This document shows positions 62,447-64,000 of a stretch of 64,000 bases of DNA, one piece after another. The DNA lies in assembly GCF_025146565.1 (NCBI RefSeq), contig NZ_CP102258.1:2016001-2080000 (forward strand), given 5' to 3'. The notes beneath the pieces are model-generated. The model had not been told where the DNA came from and did no database searches. It worked only from the letters and a program-made list of their open reading frames with translations. The position numbers and the translations under genes were made by a program. Each line of letters starts with the position of its first letter. Position 1 is the first letter of the stretch. This DNA is from Bacteroides eggerthii (lineage in GTDB: Bacteria; Bacteroidota; Bacteroidia; Bacteroidales; Bacteroidaceae).

Positions 62447-62454
62447 TACTTTTG
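62447..62454 (+). promoter_or_regulatory. -7 element for queDE
   Basis: TACTTTTG, with a leader of about 65 nt before queD that includes the small stem GCATC/GATGC around 62460-62480. Confidence 0.4.
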
Positions 62455-62523
62455 CTGCTGCATCGAGGTGACATTAGATGCGTAGTTCTATAAAAATGAT
62501 ATTTTAATTAGCGTATTAACAGT

Positions 62524-62856
62524 ATGTATACAGTCATTAAACGAATGGAAGTTTCGGCTGCCCATAGCCTGAAACTTTCCTATCAAAGTAAATGTGAGAA
62601 TCTGCATGGTCACAATTGGATAATCACAGTTTTCTGCCGTTCCAAAGAGTTGAATTCCGATGGAATGGTGGTTGATTTCAGCCATATCAAACAAGCGGTG
62701 AAAGAAAAGCTGGACCACCGGAATATCAATGAAGTCCTTCCTTTTAATCCTACTGCCGAGAATATCGCGCGCTGGATATGCGACCAGATACCGACTTGCT
62801 TCAAGGTAGAAGTGCAGGAGTCCGAATCGAATATAGCTGTCTATGAGGAGGATTGA
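62524..62856 (+). CDS. queD: 6-carboxytetrahydropterin synthase
   Basis: Converts dihydroneopterin triphosphate to 6-carboxytetrahydropterin, the second step to preQ0 and queuosine. 110 residues. Zinc ligands: His in FSAAH-like VSAAHSL and the HGHNW stretch (NLHGHNWIITVFC), with catalytic Cys in KCENLHGHN and the later DHRNINE. Small T-fold enzyme of expected length. It is followed by queE 11 nt later. Confidence 0.93.
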   Translation: MYTVIKRMEVSAAHSLKLSYQSKCENLHGHNWIITVFCRSKELNSDGMVVDFSHIKQAVKEKLDHRNINEVLPFNPTAENIARWICDQIPTCFKVEVQESESNIAVYEED

Positions 62857-62867
62857 CGAGGTTGTTT

Positions 62868-63413
62868 ATGAGAAAGATCAACGAGATATTTTATAGCTTG
62901 CAGGGAGAGGGCTTTCATACGGGCACTCCGGCGGTCTTTATACGCTTCTCCGGTTGTAACCTGAAGTGTTCTTTCTGCGATACGCAGCATGAGGAGGGAG
63001 TTCTGATGTCCGATGAGGAAATTTTGGACGCGGTAGGGGAGTATCCTGCTACAACGGTGATACTGACGGGCGGAGAACCTTCACTTTGGATCGACCGGGA
63101 GTTTGTGGACCGTCTGCACCGGATAGGAAAGTATGTCTGCATCGAGACTAATGGAACGCGCGCGTTGCCGGATAATATAGACTGGGTGACTTGCTCGCCC
63201 AAACAAGGTGCAAAGCCGGTCATTTCGCGTATGGATGAAGTGAAAGTGGTGTACGAAGGGCAGGATATAACCGTATATGAGTTGCTTCCTGCCGGACACT
63301 TTTTTCTGCAGCCTTGTTCATGCAGCAATGTTGCGGAAACTGTGGCTTGCGTAATGCAGCATCCGAAATGGAGATTGAGTTTGCAGACACATAAGCTGAT
63401 TGATATCCGGTAG
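62868..63413 (+). CDS. queE: 7-carboxy-7-deazaguanine synthase
   Basis: Radical SAM enzyme that forms the 7-deazaguanine ring, following QueD. 181 residues. The iron-sulfur motif is CNLKCSFC (Cys30, 34, 37) in FSGCNLKCSFCDT, with the N-terminal IFYSLQGEGFHTGTPAVFIR and ILTGGEPSLW. The length is of the short Bacteroidetes form. The ATG at 62868 is preferred over a TTG at 62853. Confidence 0.94.
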   Translation: MRKINEIFYSLQGEGFHTGTPAVFIRFSGCNLKCSFCDTQHEEGVLMSDEEILDAVGEYPATTVILTGGEPSLWIDREFVDRLHRIGKYVCIETNGTRALPDNIDWVTCSPKQGAKPVISRMDEVKVVYEGQDITVYELLPAGHFFLQPCSCSNVAETVACVMQHPKWRLSLQTHKLIDIR

Positions 63414-63502
63414 TTATATGCTGCCTTGTGTCTGGAAGTGTGTTATGGCATGATAGTGTTGTAGCGAAAAGAAAAGTGGAGCAGTGTGTGGCATATTCAA
63501 TA

Positions 63503-63579
63503 TGCCCGGACATACTTGAACATACCGCACACTGACAATCAGAGTAAAACTTGTGAAAGGTTCAAAATATGTCCGGGCA
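63503..63579. repeat. Spaced inverted repeat after queE
   Basis: TGCCCGGACATA at 63503-63514 and its exact complement at 63568-63579, 53 bp apart, in the gap between two convergent genes. It may close a terminator structure together with CAGTGTG/CACACTG (from about 63483 to 63534). Confidence 0.45.
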
Positions 63580-63590
63580 CGTTTCCTTAT

Positions 63591-64000
63591 TTATTTCTCT
63601 TCACATTGGTACTTGAAGAAATCTACGTCAACGTATCCACCGGTCTTTTTGGTTGCATAGTTGAAGATGCCGAACTTCGTACCCATAAAGAAACGACGAT
63701 AGTCGAACACCATGCGGTAGTCCTTTGTACCAATCTGCATCCACTGCCCGCCATCGAAGCTGTAAAAGAAGTTGGCTGCATCGCGTCCGCCACGCTGACC
63801 GGGACGGAATTTGCCGTCCAGACGTAACCAGATCTTTGGCTGTTTGGCATTGACAAGTTTGGTTATATCGACGGTCTCGATTATCTTCTCATCAACATTC
63901 GTTACGGCTTTCTCACGTTCGGTCAAGGTGACTTTCTGTTCACTCATCTCAAGTGTCAGTTTTTTGCCATTCTTCTTTACGGTCAGCACACCGCTGTCGC
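63591..64000 (-). CDS. C-terminal end of a probable GH43 glycoside hydrolase (cut by window edge)
   Basis: The minus-strand frame is open to the right edge; about 136 residues are seen. The segment KIWLRLDGKFRPGQRGGRDAA, then FFYSFDGGQWMQIG and FFMGTKFGIFNYATKKTGGY, is like the concanavalin-like C-terminal domain of GH43 beta-xylosidase/arabinofuranosidase. The catalytic part lies outside the window. It may open a glycan-use locus. Confidence 0.75.
   Translation of the reverse strand, partial: DSGVLTVKKNGKKLTLEMSEQKVTLTEREKAVTNVDEKIIETVDITKLVNAKQPKIWLRLDGKFRPGQRGGRDAANFFYSFDGGQWMQIGTKDYRMVFDYRRFFMGTKFGIFNYATKKTGGYVDVDFFKYQCEEK

Overview
The window reads as a chromosomal segment of a Bacteroides species (order Bacteroidales). 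Evidence for this is the recurring Bacteroides-type promoter (TTTG about 19-21 nt upstream of TAnnTTTG), a type III glutamine synthetase, long SecA and six-domain ribosomal S1 proteins, many families typical of Bacteroidetes (DUF5686, DUF3810, DUF4105, DUF4831, DUF4837, DUF6340, LptE family), and a tmRNA whose tag ends in ALAA. GC content looks close to the mid-40s percent and gene density is high. I cannot fix the species. There is no rRNA, tRNA, CRISPR array, transposase or prophage that I can support; the only RNA gene I am sure of is ssrA.

Layout. 1-6.3 kb: partial Crp/Fnr regulator, glnN with a striking palindromic upstream region, a DUF5686 outer-membrane protein and a type II pantothenate kinase. 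6.5-12.9 kb: rpsA, rnz, an ECF sigma / membrane anti-sigma-like / periplasmic Spy-like operon, then mazG and a DUF3810 protein on the other strand. 13.1-24 kb: valS, an acidic hypothetical, a DUF6340 lipoprotein, secA, and a translationally coupled pair (DUF4105 protein and a PafA-like protein that seems to have lost its catalytic residues). 24.3-31.9 kb: coaX, an outer-membrane protein, a TPR protein, lptC, a CNNM/CBS protein and a PpiD-like foldase, i.e. a cofactor and envelope-biogenesis cluster. 32-38.3 kb: rlmN, a DUF4837 lipoprotein, then pdxA, a receiver-less sigma-54 activator, lptE, a TPR-like protein and secG packed head to tail. 38.5-47.9 kb: MFS transporter with an orphan PqqD-like protein, DUF4831, ssrA, a LacI regulator, a metal-export P-type ATPase with its Fur-family regulator, and two different L,D-transpeptidases.

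47.9-58.7 kb is the most accessory-looking stretch. It holds a 22-bp tandem repeat array, a long structured leader in front of a secreted PDZ-flanked protein, dinB, yccF, a 46-aa protein, and a membrane LytTR regulator. The regulator is followed by three phased direct repeats and a TonB-type receptor, then a DUF2141 protein, a transglutaminase-like lipoprotein and cutC. 58.8-64 kb is housekeeping again: rny, zapA, a ZapB-like coiled coil, a nucleosidase, a DUF454 protein, queD-queE, and the C-terminal end of a probable GH43 enzyme running off the right edge.

The best candidates for something undescribed are: (1) the repeat array plus structured leader plus PDZ/DUF4136-like/PDZ protein at 47.9-49.6 kb; (2) the LytTR regulator with its phased repeats and TonB receptor; (3) the apparent pseudophosphatase coupled to a DUF4105 protein; (4) the double palindromes upstream of glnN; (5) the two triplets of a 12-bp repeat upstream of coaX.
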